A stretch of DNA of 64,000 nucleotides from contig JAGFBZ010000907.1 in assembly GCA_018398805.1 (NCBI GenBank), positions 1 through 64,000 on the forward strand, given 5' to 3'. The stretch's first letter is position 1. Every line of letters starts with the position of its first letter. Below are positions 46,180 to 58,083 of the stretch, piece after piece. The notes under the pieces were generated by a model. The model saw only the letters and a program-made list of their open reading frames with translations. It had not been told where the DNA came from and did no database searches. The translations under genes were made by a program, and so were the position numbers. The stretch comes from Hirundichthys speculiger. Lineage: Eukaryota > Chordata > Actinopteri > Beloniformes > Exocoetidae.

Positions 46180-47650
46180 CCACTTCCTTCATCCTGTGTG
46201 AAAACCTGCAGCTCAAATGTTTTAAAGCAGGGGAATGTTTGGGGTCAGTGGTTCACTGGGAGCGTTTTAATCCACAGGGAGAATGACGAGCTACAGCATC
46301 AACAAGCCCTCAAAGGTAACCTGACATGCATGTTTTGGACTTCAGGGGGGAAGCTGGAGGAACTGGAGGAAAACCACACAAGAGCTGAGTCTGCGATGCC
46401 AAAGTACCTTGTAAATTTGAACTGCTCACCGCATTCGGTAGTAATCACACCCGAATATATGACCTCATATGTGGAAAACTGAATTTGGTTTATGATGTGG
46501 GCCCCTTTGTAGAGCTCACTTGAGACTTTTCTTTAAGGATCCAGTCAGATGCTCAAGGAGGAGCCTCTCACTAGATATCAGTGAGACGCTCTTCAAAGTG
46601 GACATATCTGCATGTGGAGAACTCTTATAATATTCTGACATCTTAACTTGCTGGTTTCAAGTCTGTGTGAGTCTTTTTTTTATATGTAGAAAATAAAAAA
46701 CACCATCTTACAAGTCTGAATCATGTAACAATTACAAATCACCTCAGTACGGCAATAAATCTGAGCTGCATGCAGTCATATAAATGAATAAGCATCCAGC
46801 AGTCTGAATGGGTTTTACCTAATCATACGAGCTATTTTTCACAGGAATCCTACAGATGGCATTGTTGAAAAATAATAAATGGTTTTCCTTACCTAAATGA
46901 AGAAGAACCCGGGCATTTGAAAAATATGGTGAACGTTCTTCATCCAAGATAATCTTTAATCTGCTGCCTCTGTTCTCTGGCGAATCTGCGCAAGACAAAC
47001 AGCAAAGAGGCAGTGAAGTGAAGTGATAGATACCGACGACATCTTTTCACTGTAAGTGCAATAAAGCGCTGCTTTGTTGCGCCTCACTCAGTAGGTACAT
47101 TAGGACCAAAGAGTTGTATGAGAGTTATGAGGACTGAGGGGCTCCCTGAAGGACGACGTATCCTGATGAGCTCTTTCCCTGCTTGCATCTGCAGCACAGA
47201 GAGGAAAGTTGATGTTGAAGCAAGATGGGGAGCTGGTGCATGTTAGACAATTTAATAACATGTAATAACACCGTGGATTTAAGGTCACGTCAATGTTAGT
47301 TTTAGGCTAAAACTAGTCTCTTGGAAAGCCGGTAATCATCCTGTCGATCTCCTCTTCCATTCTTCCCTCATGATACTTGAGGTAACACCTCATCTCAAAC
47401 CCAGAGAGGCTTTTCTACCCTTTCCAGACTGAGAACTATGGTCTCAGATTAGGAGGTGCTGATTCTCATCCCTGCTGCTTCACAGTCAGCTGTGAAAAAG
47501 CGGAGAAGGACACCATACGGGACCCCCCCCAGCACCTTGGCTGGGCCTTGAAACTCTGCCCATAAAACATACGGATAAAAACGGTGACAAAGTCCAACTC
47601 CGCAAACAAAAAAGAAGACTTACCAGCGGCAACTTGTACCAACTCTTGCT
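46180..47650. other. No gene recognised
   Basis: Unique, AT-rich sequence. No recognisable exon or element. Confidence 0.45.
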
Positions 47651-47654
47651 CTGT

Positions 47655-48170
47655 CCAATTAAATTTTCAATTAAATTTTATTTCTATAGCGTCTGTTACA
47701 ATGCCAATTGTCTCGAGGCGCTTTACAGAGACCCCCGAGCAAATATAATGAACTAAAATCATAATATTAAATCCAAATTAAGGATAATGGCAGATAAAAA
47801 ACTCCCACAGCAAGAGAGAAAAAAAAACTTTAAGCTAAACAGTGGCAAGGGAAACTCCACTTTAAGAGGAAGAAACCTTGAGCAGGACCTGGATCATATG
47901 GGGGGACCTTCCTGTTGAAGACCAGCCGGGTAAAGAAAGAAAAAAAAGAGGGGAGACAGGACAGAGAGAGGATGGAGGACAGAGAGAGGAGAGCACACAA
48001 ATGACTGAATGAAATGACTATATAAACAGATGCAGGTAGCAGCACTGAGGTGAGATGGTCAGAGGACTAGATCACCGGTCACCACGCCAGCTAGCACCCC
48101 GAACACATCTACACACACAGGTGGAGGTAAACGCTGGGATGGACAGAGGAGGGAACTGCAAGTCAGCATA
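47655..48170 (-). mobile_element. Non-LTR 3' tail repeat (family C), minus strand
   Basis: Read on the minus strand it ends '...gcgctatagaaataaaattt' with AATTGA-type tail units, after 'gagacaattggcattgtaac' and the 'aaactccactttaagagg' block. The same order occurs twice at 61.1-62.0 kb. The tail of AATTGA units points to an L2-like LINE or a SINE that uses its 3' end. Confidence 0.65.
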
Positions 48171-48343
48171 CAGAAAAAAAAAGGGGTGGGGGGACATCTG
48201 TCTGTATAGGAAGTGAATGGCCTGTAGCAGCAACCCCGGTATCCCCAACTCCACCAACATCCCTTCACAGACGACTCTGAGGAACATGGTCAAATGCTTC
48301 AAGCCCACAAAGAACATGTGGACTGGTTGGGAAGACTCCCATA

Positions 48344-48705
48344 TAGGGGTGAGTATTGGCAAGGACCTCGCAATACGATATGTATCATGATACTTGGGTC
48401 ACGATACAATATTATCACGATATTGTGATATCACGATATATTGTGATATTCTACCCAGTTAATATCAAAATTAAAAGTAGAGATGAAAAATCAAGTTGCT
48501 GTATATGTTCATCAGATGATATTGATCATTCAGAGGACAAATTGAGTCGAAACTATTTGCTTCAAAGCAACCTATTTATTGTTTATTATTAGTGTTTTTG
48601 AAAAAAATCTAAAAAAAATCGATACGAGGAGCTGAAAAATCGATATTATATTGGGCGGTCGAAAATCGCGATATATTGCCAAATCGATTTTTTTTCACAC
48701 CACTA
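48344..48705 (+). mobile_element. TAGGGGTG MITE copy
   Basis: TAGGGGTG start and CACACCACTA end (two changes). The flanks CTCCCATA and CTCCTAAA may be a decayed target duplication. The body matches the other copies but lacks part of the region after 'gtgtttttg'. Confidence 0.85.
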
Positions 48706-49691
48706 CTCCTAAACCCCCTCCAGGACTCCAGAGATGGTATGGATCTGGTCCAGTGTTCCAGGATGCGGCCCACACTACTTCGCCTGAATCCGAGGCTCAG
48801 CTAGCCACCGAACTCTCTTCTTCAACATCCCCTTCATGGACGATATCAGGGAGGTAGAGGACTACGATTCCCGTGCAGTCAAAGTTAAAAGAGTCTGCAT
48901 CAACTGTTTTGGAGAGATTGCATCTCTCATCTGGTTGGATGGATGGAGGGATGAATGTATGGATGGTGTCCGGGAAAAGAACAGGAAAAGGTGACGTCCC
49001 TCTTTTGGAAAAACTACTAACACTGCTTTTCTTTTTTAAATCAAAATCTATAAAGGTTCTGAATCATTGGCTTAAATATTCTAGATTTTACTTTTATCTC
49101 TGGAAGCAAAGTGACGGACGTGTATAAATTACAGAAAGTTGTTCAAAATCGTTTACTGAAAACAAGGGATGTCGACTGCTAGCACGCTTGATGAAAGAAA
49201 AAAAAAAGGATTGCTGCAACCTTTAAGGAGAGATGAGATCTAAAATCTTTATTCCACCCGCCGAGATCCCTTCAAACCAGCTGTCAGATGAAGGTCGGCT
49301 CCTGCGTTCGCCCTGACAGGTCTGTCTGTACTAAATGCCGAGGCCGTGACCTTAATCTGCAAACCAAAACAAGCTCAATAAGGTGAAGAAGTTCAGAAAA
49401 CAATAAAAAAAGAAAGAAATGAAGGATTCCTGAAGGAGGGGAAAGCCGTGGCCTCGATGATGCTGATAAACAGATGCGAAAGGTGGGCCGGCCGGGATAA
49501 TGAGTGAGCGCGGCGGGCGTGCACAGCTCCAATTTCTGAGGCATTTTTACGAGCGCTTGAAGTCAGACTGTGGCACAAGTTGCATTTCTCACTCTCTTTC
49601 ATCAATTAGAAGAGCTGCCTTAATTAAGCGGCCGGCTTGCAGATGGAGCAGAGGTGAGGCCGGGACAGCAGTGGGAGGTGGTGGTGGTGGT

Positions 49692-49728
<37 letters not shown>

Positions 49729-50489
49729 TTCAGGAAACCCACTGAGTTTGTAATTAGGAGAGAAACGCAGGATGCCTCACAGCTGGTTAGCATTTTGACT
49801 GTTTTATTAGTTGCTTGCCTCCCCCCCCCCCCCCCTTCCTGGCAGGTTGTTATCTGTGCCTGAGAGGAGATTTCATTGGCTCCCTGCTGGACCCCCGGCG
49901 GGGGGGCTCTGATGCTTTATCTCAGTGCCCGACAGCGGGGGACCCCCTAAACTTTTAGCATTAATCACACAAAAGGATTCCTTGCCCGACTCTGGCATGT
50001 GGCCCCCCCCCCCCGTTGGGGGTCTTTGGGAAGCGCGAGCGCAGATGAAAGGCCACGTCCGCTTCCCTGATTAGAATGTGGTCCGTGCGCACGCCGACTC
50101 TGCTGATGAGCGTTTTGTTCGGCGTCGGACCACACACGCGCGTAAACACTCCAAACCGCACGTGCGCTCCAACGTGCTCCCCAAACACCCACAGCTAGCC
50201 ACAGCCACTCAGACAAGTCCCCCCCGATGCGCTGTTAAGTTTCCAGAATCACCCAAAGCTCCACGTCAGTAACGATGGCTGGTGAGGGTTTAGCGACAGG
50301 TTTGCCTCACCCGGGCTTCTTAAAGACGCCTCTCTCCTTAATTAATTAATAAAAACGATGGTGGAGCTCACGCTTGTGCACTTACCAAGGGGACAGCGAG
50401 GTCCAACTATTGTACCCGCCGGGTGCACGACCCACGTCCACAGGGACGTTAGTGACCACAGTCAAATAAGTAAAATTAAGCTAGAGCCA
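48706..50489. other. No gene recognised; G- and C-runs
   Basis: Mostly unique sequence. The part at 49490-49660 is GC-mixed with clusters such as 'cttaattaagcggccggc' and could be regulatory. C-runs lie at 49820-49835 and 50003-50014. Small frames at 49961-50272 are GC-rich shadows without motifs. Confidence 0.4.
49692..49727 (+). repeat. 36-base G homopolymer
   Basis: An unbroken G run preceded by (GGT)n. It can form G-quadruplexes, and its length is error-prone in sequencing. Confidence 0.95.
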
Positions 50490-50497
50490 TACGTGAC

Positions 50498-51360
50498 TAG
50501 GGGTGAGTATTGGCAAGGACCTTGCATTACGATATGTATCATGATACTTGGGCCAAGATACGATATTATCATAATGTCACGATACAGTGATCCCTTATTT
50601 TTCTCGGTTAATGGGGACCGGCACCCCCCCGACAATCAAAATCCGCGAACTGGAGCCGGAGCCCCCCCGAACCTAAATAATGTGTTTAAAATATGTTTAA
50701 AAACCGCAAAAAAGTAGCGAGACACTGCAGCGAAACAAGACAAAGGCTCAACTGTGGTCTTTCTGTTACCTTCACAGCCTCTGGTCTCTGAACCGTAGTA
50801 AAGAAACCGCTCTTTCATCTAACCTTGTTTTCATTCTGCCGTCCCATGACACACACACTACATTACCCATAAGGCCACACCATTAACCATAAGGCCACCT
50901 TCTCAGAGGGGCCAGACTGGCTCACAACGTTTCTTTGCTGCGAGAGAACGCGCACAACATCCTGTGATGTTTCCGCAATTTTTTCTTGATTTTTTAAAAA
51001 TATTATATATTTCTGAAAAAAAAAATCAGCGAATAACTAAATCAGCGGAACTTAAAGCGCGAATTGGCGAGGGATCACTGTATATTGTGAATTTCTACCC
51101 AGTTAATATAAAAATTAAAAGTAGAGATGAAAAATCAAGTTGCTGTTCATCAGATGATATTGATAATTCAGAGGACAAATTGAGTCAAAACTAATGGCTT
51201 CAAAACAACCTATTAATTGTTTATTATTAGTGTTTTTGCACATTTAGGTGAATAAATGAATTTTCCTACAAAATCAATATTAGGAGCTGAAAAAACGATA
51301 TTATATCAGGCGGCTGAAATTCGCGATATATCGTCAAATCGTATTTTTTTCACACCCCTA
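50498..51360 (+). mobile_element. TAGGGGTG MITE copy with nested insertion
   Basis: Perfect 8-bp duplication TACGTGAC (50490-50497 and 51361-51368). The body is the usual MITE but is split after 'gataatgtcacga' by a TA-flanked element. Confidence 0.9.
50585..51080. mobile_element. TA-flanked pogo/Tigger-like MITE, nested
   Basis: Inverted ends CAGTGATCCCT and AGGGATCACTG are flanked by TA (50583-50584, 51081-51082). Inside are 'tccgcgaact' and 'cagcggaactt' subterminal words of the kind common in Tigger-type ends. There is no intact transposase. Confidence 0.82.
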
Positions 51361-51624
51361 TACGTGACGTGTGATATTAGCAAGTGGGGTCACGTTACAT
51401 TATACATTATCATCATATTGTATTTGAACCCTGTTACATATGCAAGAAAATCAATAATGACTTACCTTCAAGGTGATTTAGCCGCTCTGTCGCCATTCAA
51501 ATTTACCGCTGGAGTCTGCTTCTTCAGTTTTTGGCGGACAATGACGCGCATGCGTCCTGCATAGGTTAAGTACGTCAAGATGCGTACGTACGGATGTGTC
51601 AACCCTATTAAAACTTACTTAGTA

Positions 51625-52379
51625 CAGTGGTACCTCTACTTACGAATGTCTCTACATACGAAATTTTCAGGTTACGAAACGCCTCAACGGGAATATATTG
51701 CCTCTTGTTACAAAAGAAATTTCAGGATACGAAAGGCAAAAATCCAGTAGCGCTGCTACTCGCAGCTCCCAGAGTTTACCGAACGTAAACATACTTGTCG
51801 GCTCTGTATCTCAGTTTGAAAGCGTTGGGTCCGAGCTGCTCTGCCATTGGCTATCGCTTAGCATCTTCCTGGCATCCCATTGGCTAGGAGGGCCCCTTGT
51901 CTGTATGAGTGTAACCCAGCAACCCAGGTAAACAAACAATTTTTACCTCCGCCAAGGAGGTTATGTTTTTATCAGCGTTTATCTGTTTGTCTGTGTTCAA
52001 GATAACTCAAAAAGTTATGGATGGATTTTGATGAAATTTTAAGGAGTTATCACAAATGTGAAAAGTAAAAACTGATTTTATTTTGGGTGTGATCCGGAAG
52101 AAATCCTGAATTCTGGATCACTTTCAAATTTTCGATAATTGTTGTGCTTGGTGGAGGTCTACGCTCTCTGAGTGCTTTTCAAGTTCTAACATGTATTTCT
52201 TACAGGTTTTTATTTCATTTCATGTATTATTTATAATTATTTAAAAAATTATGTTCGAATTTTGGGGGGCTTGGAACGGATTTGGGAATTTACATGGAAA
52301 ACGCGCCTCTACTTACGAAAGTTTCAGGTTACGAAACTATTTCCAGAACCAATTAATTTCGTAGGGAGCGGTGCCACTG
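51625..52379. mobile_element. MITE family A (CAGTGGTACCTC), copy 2
   Basis: Ends CAGTGGTACCTCTACTTACG and ...GGAGCGGTGCCACTG are flanked by TA (51623-51624, 52380-52381). It contains a 240-bp family B piece (about 51945-52195). The 78-codon frame at 51698-51931 is shared almost word for word with the copy at 63.4 kb because both are the same repeat, not because it is a gene. Confidence 0.82.
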
Positions 52380-52381
52380 TA

Positions 52382-54189
52382 TTTCTAAGTTCATGTGCAA
52401 TTATATAAAACCTTTGAACATTATCTGAAAACATCCAATAAAACTTACTCTTCCCACACAATTTATTTATTACACAAATTACGTATTTAGATTTACTTGA
52501 ATATTTCCAGTTCTCACTGATATTTACAATCAGAAAGTAAAAGTTGTGACAGTTAACCTAATAAATATGACTACACCACAAAATATATTTTTTTCAGTGT
52601 ACATTTCTCCCCAGTCTGGATGAGTAAAAGACCACCGGGGGGGACGTCACCGCTGCAGTTATTTTAACCGAACAAGCGATCGCAACAGGACCCCGTTTCC
52701 TCTTTTCAACGGCGTTTATTAATCTTCCTTAAAACCGTTCCTGCTGGAAACAGCAATAACAAGCATTTTGTGGATGATCTGAAAGAGTCATACTGACAGA
52801 GCAGATGTGCGTTTCAACAAAGCGGGCCCCCACATCTGGAATGCATTAGTGAGAAATTACTGGCTAAGCAAGTCTTTGTGTGCAACCTGTGTACAGTCTG
52901 GAGGGACCGCAACGCGAGAAGGCAGAACACGGAACCGCTGGGAGGAAAACAAGACGTAGAGTTTCGTGTTAACTGAGCTTCGCTCCAAAAGTTCAGTCAG
53001 GAAATGCAGAGCAGAATCTCCAACCGGTTCAGGACACTTCAGTTTTACGATTTACGCAATAAATGCTGTCTGGATTCAGTCAAAATGGAAGCTTTGTTAG
53101 TCTTTACAGTGGACACAACTGTCATGTATAGTTTTCCATGTACAGTTAACAGAAGAAGTATTAGCTAAATAACCATTTTGGGGCATAGTGCGCCCAGACA
53201 CAAGCCCTCCGTGGATTAACCACATTCCACTTTTTTGTCACGGCACTAATTATAATTGGCCTATGCTAGCTACTTCTCAATCCTCAGACCTTGTCATCTT
53301 AATCTCCGCTAATCCTCCTTTGTGTTTGCAGAAATTAGTTCGTGAAGTGGGCTCAATCTAGGTCAATCCTCTGGGCCCTCTGGAAAGAGCCGGAGAGGGT
53401 TTTTGCTCGTGTGTGTGAGCGAGCGCGACCCCTGTGACAGATTTGACGGGAGGCTGCATGCAGGGAAGCAGGAGCGAGGGAGCGGTGGTGGGCACCGAGT
53501 TGGGCAAACACCTATTATCGCCATTTTAATTGAAGATTAGCGGATTTAGCTGCAGAGGCTACGGGGGAGGCAGGCGGCGACGAACGGGCGCTGGCAGCAG
53601 TCTCTGCGGGCATGACTTTGTGTTCTCTGCATAAAGCTACAAAATCTGTCTCTGCTCACTTTAGAGGAAATAAAAAATATATATAAAAGGTCTATTAAGG
53701 AGACGGCAAGAGAGATGACTCTTTACTTTTCCCCTGGGAAAACAAAAAAAAACCTAGACAGTTTCAATTACGGTGCCAAATGAGTTTGTCCTCTGACCAG
53801 GCGAGAGGTAATATTCTTCATGTGGACTCCCCGGGCGGCCGTCAAAAGGGGGTCGCAGCATGAGGAGGAAAAATAATATCGGGGCAGCAGCAACGAAGGC
53901 AGAGAAGGCAGAGTATTATCTGTGACAAATTCATGAAGGGAAAAGGGCATCACACGATACTCCAGCTGCCCAGAAACCAAACCCAGTTCCCCGGCCTGCT
54001 TCTAGGATTTCATCGCATCTCGAATTTCCCGGCAGCAACGCTTTTCCAAAAAAAAAAGAAAAAAAGTTGGTGAATGAGCAACCGCAGGCTGGAAAGGTAA
54101 GTGTCAAAAAATCAGATGAAATCAAAAGAAAAGAAATGAATCACCTGAAGGAGCATAAAAGTTATGAAATACTGACAATCTCCTCTCCT
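52382..54189. other. No gene recognised; candidate regulatory DNA
   Basis: Unique, transposon-poor sequence. Around 53250-53600 there are repeated TAATCC/GGATTA and TAATTG words ('ctccgctaatcctcc', 'ttttaattgaagattagcgg') of homeobox type. This is a fair candidate for a conserved enhancer of ENC1 or another neighbour, but this is inference. Confidence 0.4.
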
Positions 54190-54197
54190 CTGGTCAG

Positions 54198-54574
54198 ACG
54201 GGGTGAGTATTGGCAAGGACCTCGCAATACGATATGTATCATGATACTTGGGTCACGATATGATATTATCAGTAGATGTTCGATATCGCGATATCACAAT
54301 ATATTGCGATCCAGTTAATATCAAAATTAAAAGTAGAGATGAAAAAATTAAGTTGCTGTATGTTTTCATCAGATGATATTGATAATTTGCTTCAAAACAA
54401 CCTATTTATTGTTTATTATTAGTGTTTTTGCACATTTAATAAATAAATGAAATAAAATAAATAGAATGAAAATTTTTTTTAAAAAATCGATATTAGGAGC
54501 TGAAAAATTGATATTATATTGGGTGGCTGAAAATCGTGATATATTGCTAGATTGATTTTTTTTTCACATCCCTA
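54198..54574 (+). mobile_element. TAGGGGTG MITE copy
   Basis: Perfect 8-bp duplication CTGGTCAG (54190-54197 and 54575-54582). The left end is mutated to ACGGGGTG, the right end to CATCCCTA. Part of the core ('cagaggacaaattgagtc') is deleted. Confidence 0.88.
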
Positions 54575-54582
54575 CTGGTCAG

Positions 54583-56573
54583 CACAACAACCTTTGGGTG
54601 CATCCTCCACAGCTAAATACTAGAAATCCACATACAATAGCTTAAAATTAGAAATTAGAAATATTTAGAAAGTTGACATTTACTTAGAAAAAAAATATGA
54701 ACATCAAATTCTTTTTAGGGTCTTTAAACTAAACTGGCCTCAAAATAAGTCATAATTATTCTCAGTTAAGAACTGATTAAAAGACTCTAACATGAAATAC
54801 CCTTTGACAAATTATAAAAAAAAAAACCAAAACAAAGCAGTAATTTAATTAAAATGATGTGCAATCATCTCCCTCAAATGTCTTATTAATGACCAGGGGC
54901 ACATCTCTGTTCAGTGAACAATTGGGTTATTTCCTGTAAAACCACCGGCTCACAGATCAGAAGGAATGAGCTTTAGGTAATAAAATCACAACGACTTGTG
55001 AGGGAAGACGATGAGGAAAGCGGACGCCTTTTCAACGGACGTAAGTAGAAACTTCAAGGCATTTCCTGGCTTCATGTGTCCGTCTCCGTGGCTGCCGCTG
55101 CCTTCATCTTTCGTTCCGCCTCTGCCAGTGGGTGTGCAAGTGGAGGCTGATCAAGTAGCGCCCGTCAAATTTGCGGACATGACATTAAGGCCGGACGGTC
55201 AAAGGGAAACGTAGAAGGCTGTGTCTGCGTTTGCCGTTAGGGCGAATTTGACGCAAACCTTTGAATCGTCTCAAAAAGAAAACGGGCGTCAGCTGTGATG
55301 GTTCGCTCTCTGTGATCTTCTCTGATTGGCACATTCACCTTGAAGGAAGGGAGGATGTCAGGGCCAGAGATAACAGGCTGGTTTTCATCTCTCACTGGAA
55401 GAGCTGGCGGCCGAACTGAACGGCTTTGTATCCGAGTTGTACTCAGGATCTTCACAAATGAGGAGTCCAGTTGATAAAAACTAAAATTTTTCTTAAGCAT
55501 GACGGGACTTCTGCCTCTGGCACGGTTGGGAGAAGCATACTTGGGCTTATTATTATGGCTGCATTTCCATCTGGACAACTTAAGGAACATTGTTGTGTAG
55601 CTGCAACAGCTCCTGGAGACAATCACTTATCAACATAATAGTTTTAATGTAGAAACTCCAAAACATGAACGCATTGTACCAGATGATCTAAAAGAAAGCC
55701 ACAAAGACACAAGCATTGCCATCATATCTTCTGTAAAGCTCTCCATTGTGCTAATTCTTTGCACGCTTGTTTAGCAAACAAACGGGGACTTAGGGACGAT
55801 TCTCCCGTTGAAGCCAAAGGTAATATTTACGCGCCCCTGCTTAGACACATTCACCCATCCCTACTTTCAGATCCGCCCACCTGCGTGAGTCCAGAATGGA
55901 GGCGGTCTTAACAAAGAGGGATGATTCAGTCAAAAAAGGAGGCGGACCCAACCATGATGTCATCTGTGGCGGTTCGTTCCAAACCACGGAGTTTGCTGAA
56001 CACCTGTGAATTTAAAAAAAATCCACATGAGTGATGACTTAATAAATGTTGTCCAGTCCATCCGAAAATCACAAAGGTGTGCCTACGGTGCAATCTGAAA
56101 TCACTTAGTACTTTGAAATATTAATATTATTAATTAATTATTACTATTAATATTATATATTGAAATATTGGAAATGTTATACCGTTGGCCAATGAATAAT
56201 TCGGGTTCAATTATAAAACACCCTGGAAGTGGACTTCATTCAAGCGCAGGATGTGCTTGAATGAAAATCATCCTGCGGTTAATGGGGACACTTCTAAACC
56301 ACACCACGGCACTTCTGATGGGGCGGCTCTCTCAGATGCCTGGGCAACAATCAATATCCACAATTACGTTCATGTTTTTGGATCGTTTTTGTAAGACTTG
56401 AGCATCTGCGGTGCTGCATTTATTCGTGAGTATGCAGATGACGTTTAGGTTTACCTCCACTTTCAGATTCTTTCCCCAAACATTCAAATGTTCATGCAAG
56501 AAGAAGAAAGAAAATTGCAAAGGCTAAAACACTGACAAAACACGGTTTTACCAATTTAAAGAAAACTATGTTA
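54583..56573. other. No gene recognised
   Basis: Unique sequence. The 129-codon minus frame at 55237-55626 has no recognisable domain, no good splice context and ordinary composition; I do not call it a gene. Confidence 0.45.
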
Positions 56574-56581
56574 ATCAGAAA

Positions 56582-56990
56582 TAGAGATGTTCCGATACCA
56601 TTTTTTCCCTCCAGATACGGATTCCGATTCTTAAGCTGTGGGTCTCAGCCGATACTGACTACCGATACCAATATGATATTTAAAAAAAATTGCAAAAAAT
56701 TGCCTGACTGTAATATAATTATCACTGTTGTAAAACATGAATAAATACAGCAAATCCAAGCCATTTATGTCTATATTTTAAATAGAACAGTATAATACAG
56801 TATTGCAAGATTAAAAAGTATTTCTTTTTGCTGGTAATGGAAGTAACCAGTAAATAAATCGTTAAATATAAATTACTTGGTATCTGTTGGTTCCTGGGCT
56901 CCCAAACTTGGCGATACCGATACCGATGCCGACATTTTTGACAGTATCGGAGCAATTTCCGATACTGGTATCAGACTCAGAACAACACTA
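56582..56990. mobile_element. hAT-type MITE (TAGTGTTG / CCGATACC family)
   Basis: Ends 'tagagatgttccgatacca' and '...tggtatcagactcagaacaacacta' with a perfect 8-bp duplication ATCAGAAA (56574-56581 and 56991-56998). The interior is rich in 'ccgatacc' words. No coding sequence. Confidence 0.88.
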
Positions 56991-57402
56991 ATCAGAAACA
57001 AAGTTTCATTCATGTTAGGTTGAGTCAAGTTCTTTTCTTTTTCTCCTGAAATTGCTCCCAGTGTTTTTAATCCACTTTCACATTCAGACTACGGGGTAAT
57101 GATCACCTTGGTCCTTGGCAGAATATCAGTTAGTGCCAATTACATAAATTAAACACAGAAACTATTACACAACCCCCATAACATTGAAACTATCTACAGA
57201 GGTGATCCAGGAAACTGGATCTTGGCATTTATGAGGATGCGTCATCCCCAGTAAATCAAATATGTTTGTTTGTTTATGGCTTGTCCTTTATTATATATCA
57301 GACTTACACCAGTGTCTGGTCCAACGGTGACAAACATAATTATCATTTGTAATAGTATTTTAGTTTGCCATCTGCTAGAAAACAATGAAAAGGCCTGATG
57401 AC

Positions 57403-57773
57403 TAGGGGTGAGTATTGGCAAGGACCTCGCAATACGATATGTATCATGATATTTGGTTTACAATACGATATTATCATGATATTGCGGTATATTGCGATAT
57501 TCTACTAGTTAATATCAAAATTAAAAGTAGAGATGAAAAATCAAGTTGCTGTATATGTTCATCAGATGATATTGATCATTCAGAGGACAACTTGAGTCAA
57601 AACTATTTGCTTCAAAACAACCTATTTATTGTTTATTATTAGTGTTTTTGCACATTTGAGTAACTATTAATAACCAATAAAAAAATCGATATTAGGAGCT
57701 GAAAAATCAATATTATATTGGATGGCCAAAAATCGCGATATATTGCCAAATCGATTTTTTTTTCACACCCCTA
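57403..57773 (+). mobile_element. TAGGGGTG MITE copy
   Basis: A clean copy with perfect 8-bp duplication CTGATGAC (57395-57402 and 57774-57781). It is a good reference for the family's full length of about 371 bp. Confidence 0.92.
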
Positions 57774-58083
57774 CTGATGACTCACGCTGCGCTTCGAGCT
57801 GATCCGTAACAGTCGATTCTCTCTTATCGAAAAAGCCTCCCTGGTTTCTGTTTCTACAGGAAGCGCATAAATATGTGAAAGCAAATAAGACTCAGTTAGT
57901 CATTTCATGGGAAGTCTAAAGCAAACAAGTCATCTGCAGCATTGCTGCAGATCGAGCCCACCTCCACCACACCCCAAAAGCAACCTCAAAAGCAGCCAGC
58001 GGGCTTTTCCAACCTAATTCAGGGTCCAAGGCACCAACATGGCCTCCAAACTCCCCAGAACCTTTCATGTAGCACGTGTGAAG

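Noticed and set aside
48356..48592. Recurrent frames with 'EKSSCCICSSDDIDHSEDKLS' in several places
   Set aside because: These are chance frames of the TAGGGGTG MITE. The same text appears wherever a copy lies.
51698..51931. 78-codon frame almost identical to one at 63377-63610
   Set aside because: The similarity comes from both lying in copies of transposon family A. It is not a gene family.
55237..55626. 129-codon minus-strand frame
   Set aside because: No recognisable domain, no splice context and no neighbour to support it. It could be revisited only with transcript or homology data.
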